Of a stretch of DNA of 64,000 bases, positions 63,871 to 64,000 are shown piece by piece. Source of the stretch: Rhodococcus zopfii NBRC 100606 = JCM 9919 (lineage in GTDB: Bacteria > Actinomycetota > Actinomycetes > Mycobacteriales > Mycobacteriaceae); the NCBI RefSeq assembly GCF_001895025.1, contig NZ_BCXI01000011.1:1-64000 (forward strand). The letters are read 5' to 3'. Position 1 is the first letter of the stretch, and every line of letters begins with the position of its first letter. The notes under the pieces are model-generated. The model searched no databases, was not told where the DNA came from, and saw only the letters and a list, made by a program, of their open reading frames with translations. The translations under genes and the position numbers were made by a program.

Positions 63871-64000
63871 GTGACGAACGAATCGATGAATACATCGTCC
63901 GTGGGCGGCGAGGAGGATCATGCGTCTCTCCTCGCCGCTCTCGGCGTGACTCTGGACCAGGGACTTCTGACGCTGGCGCTCACGCACAGGTCGTACGCCT
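63871..64000 (+). CDS. rnc: Ribonuclease III, 5' end only
   Basis: Forty-three codons before the window ends. LTLALTHRSYA matches the start of the RNase III endonuclease domain, and the rpmF-rnc order is fixed in this group. GTG 63871, 13 bases after rpmF. It processes rRNA and cleaves double-stranded RNA. Confidence 0.9.
   Translation, partial: MTNESMNTSSVGGEEDHASLLAALGVTLDQGLLTLALTHRSYA

Overview
The window is high-GC, densely coding DNA, most likely from a Rhodococcus or a close relative in the Corynebacteriales/Mycobacteriales. This is inferred from gene order, not from a database search. Two blocks have the classic mycobacterial/rhodococcal arrangement: valS-folC-DUF4233-ndk-rne-rplU-rpmA-obg-proB (27.6-39.7 kb) and rpmB-DAK2-recG-pyc-rsmD-coaD-sepIVA-DUF177-rpmF-rnc (52.9-64.0 kb, with rnc cut by the window end). 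sepIVA is a lineage marker. GTG starts and 1-4 base ATGA/GTGA overlaps are frequent.

Region 1 (1-13.6 kb) looks like a methylated-amine / nitrogen-scavenging island. An ammonium/methylammonium transporter (amt) and an SDR oxidoreductase are followed by a leftward operon: type III glutamine synthetase or gamma-glutamylmethylamide synthetase, then three split glutamate-synthase subunits of the N-methylglutamate-synthase type, then an XRE-cupin regulator. A rightward operon runs divergently from it: a small cupin, a zinc-ribbon/DmmA-like protein, an FMN/2Fe-2S reductase, a haem-dependent oxidative N-demethylase alpha subunit (DUF3445/HODM), a second zinc-ribbon protein and a second HODM alpha subunit. 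A convergent DAO-family flavoprotein (sarcosine-oxidase-like) follows, behind a perfect 20-bp-stem terminator. A plausible reading is that a secondary amine is N-demethylated by the haem enzyme, the methylamine is captured on glutamate or by the split synthase, and the N-methylated product is re-oxidised by the flavoprotein.

Region 2 (13.8-22.7 kb) is accessory and eroded. It holds a composite pseudogene fusing pieces of a P450, an SDR and a third protein beside an intact P450-type ferredoxin; a TetR / acyl-CoA ligase / enoyl-CoA hydratase unit with a clear operator; two small unknown proteins; a frameshifted HTH antitoxin plus truncated PIN toxin; a Mu-type transposase relic; a flavohaemoglobin whose C-terminus runs into the relic; and a TnpB (IS200/IS605) 3' fragment that keeps a right-end hairpin.

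Region 3 (22.7-27.5 kb) carries a ThiD/PdxK-type kinase, an S9 peptidase, a YtxH-like protein, a MarR/cupin pair with a three-site operator array and a membrane protein. Region 4 is the valS-to-proB block, including a long structured leader before RNase E. Region 5 (39.7-52.9 kb) has a sirtuin, a LigD-like polymerase, a D-2-hydroxyacid dehydrogenase, ectABC (ectoine synthesis), a RecQ helicase with a phosphoribosyltransferase-like tail, an acyl-CoA hydrolase/CoA-transferase, DUF3515, thiL, a gamma carbonic anhydrase, ung and an enoyl-CoA hydratase. Region 6 is the rpmB-to-rnc block. I found no tRNA, rRNA or CRISPR array.
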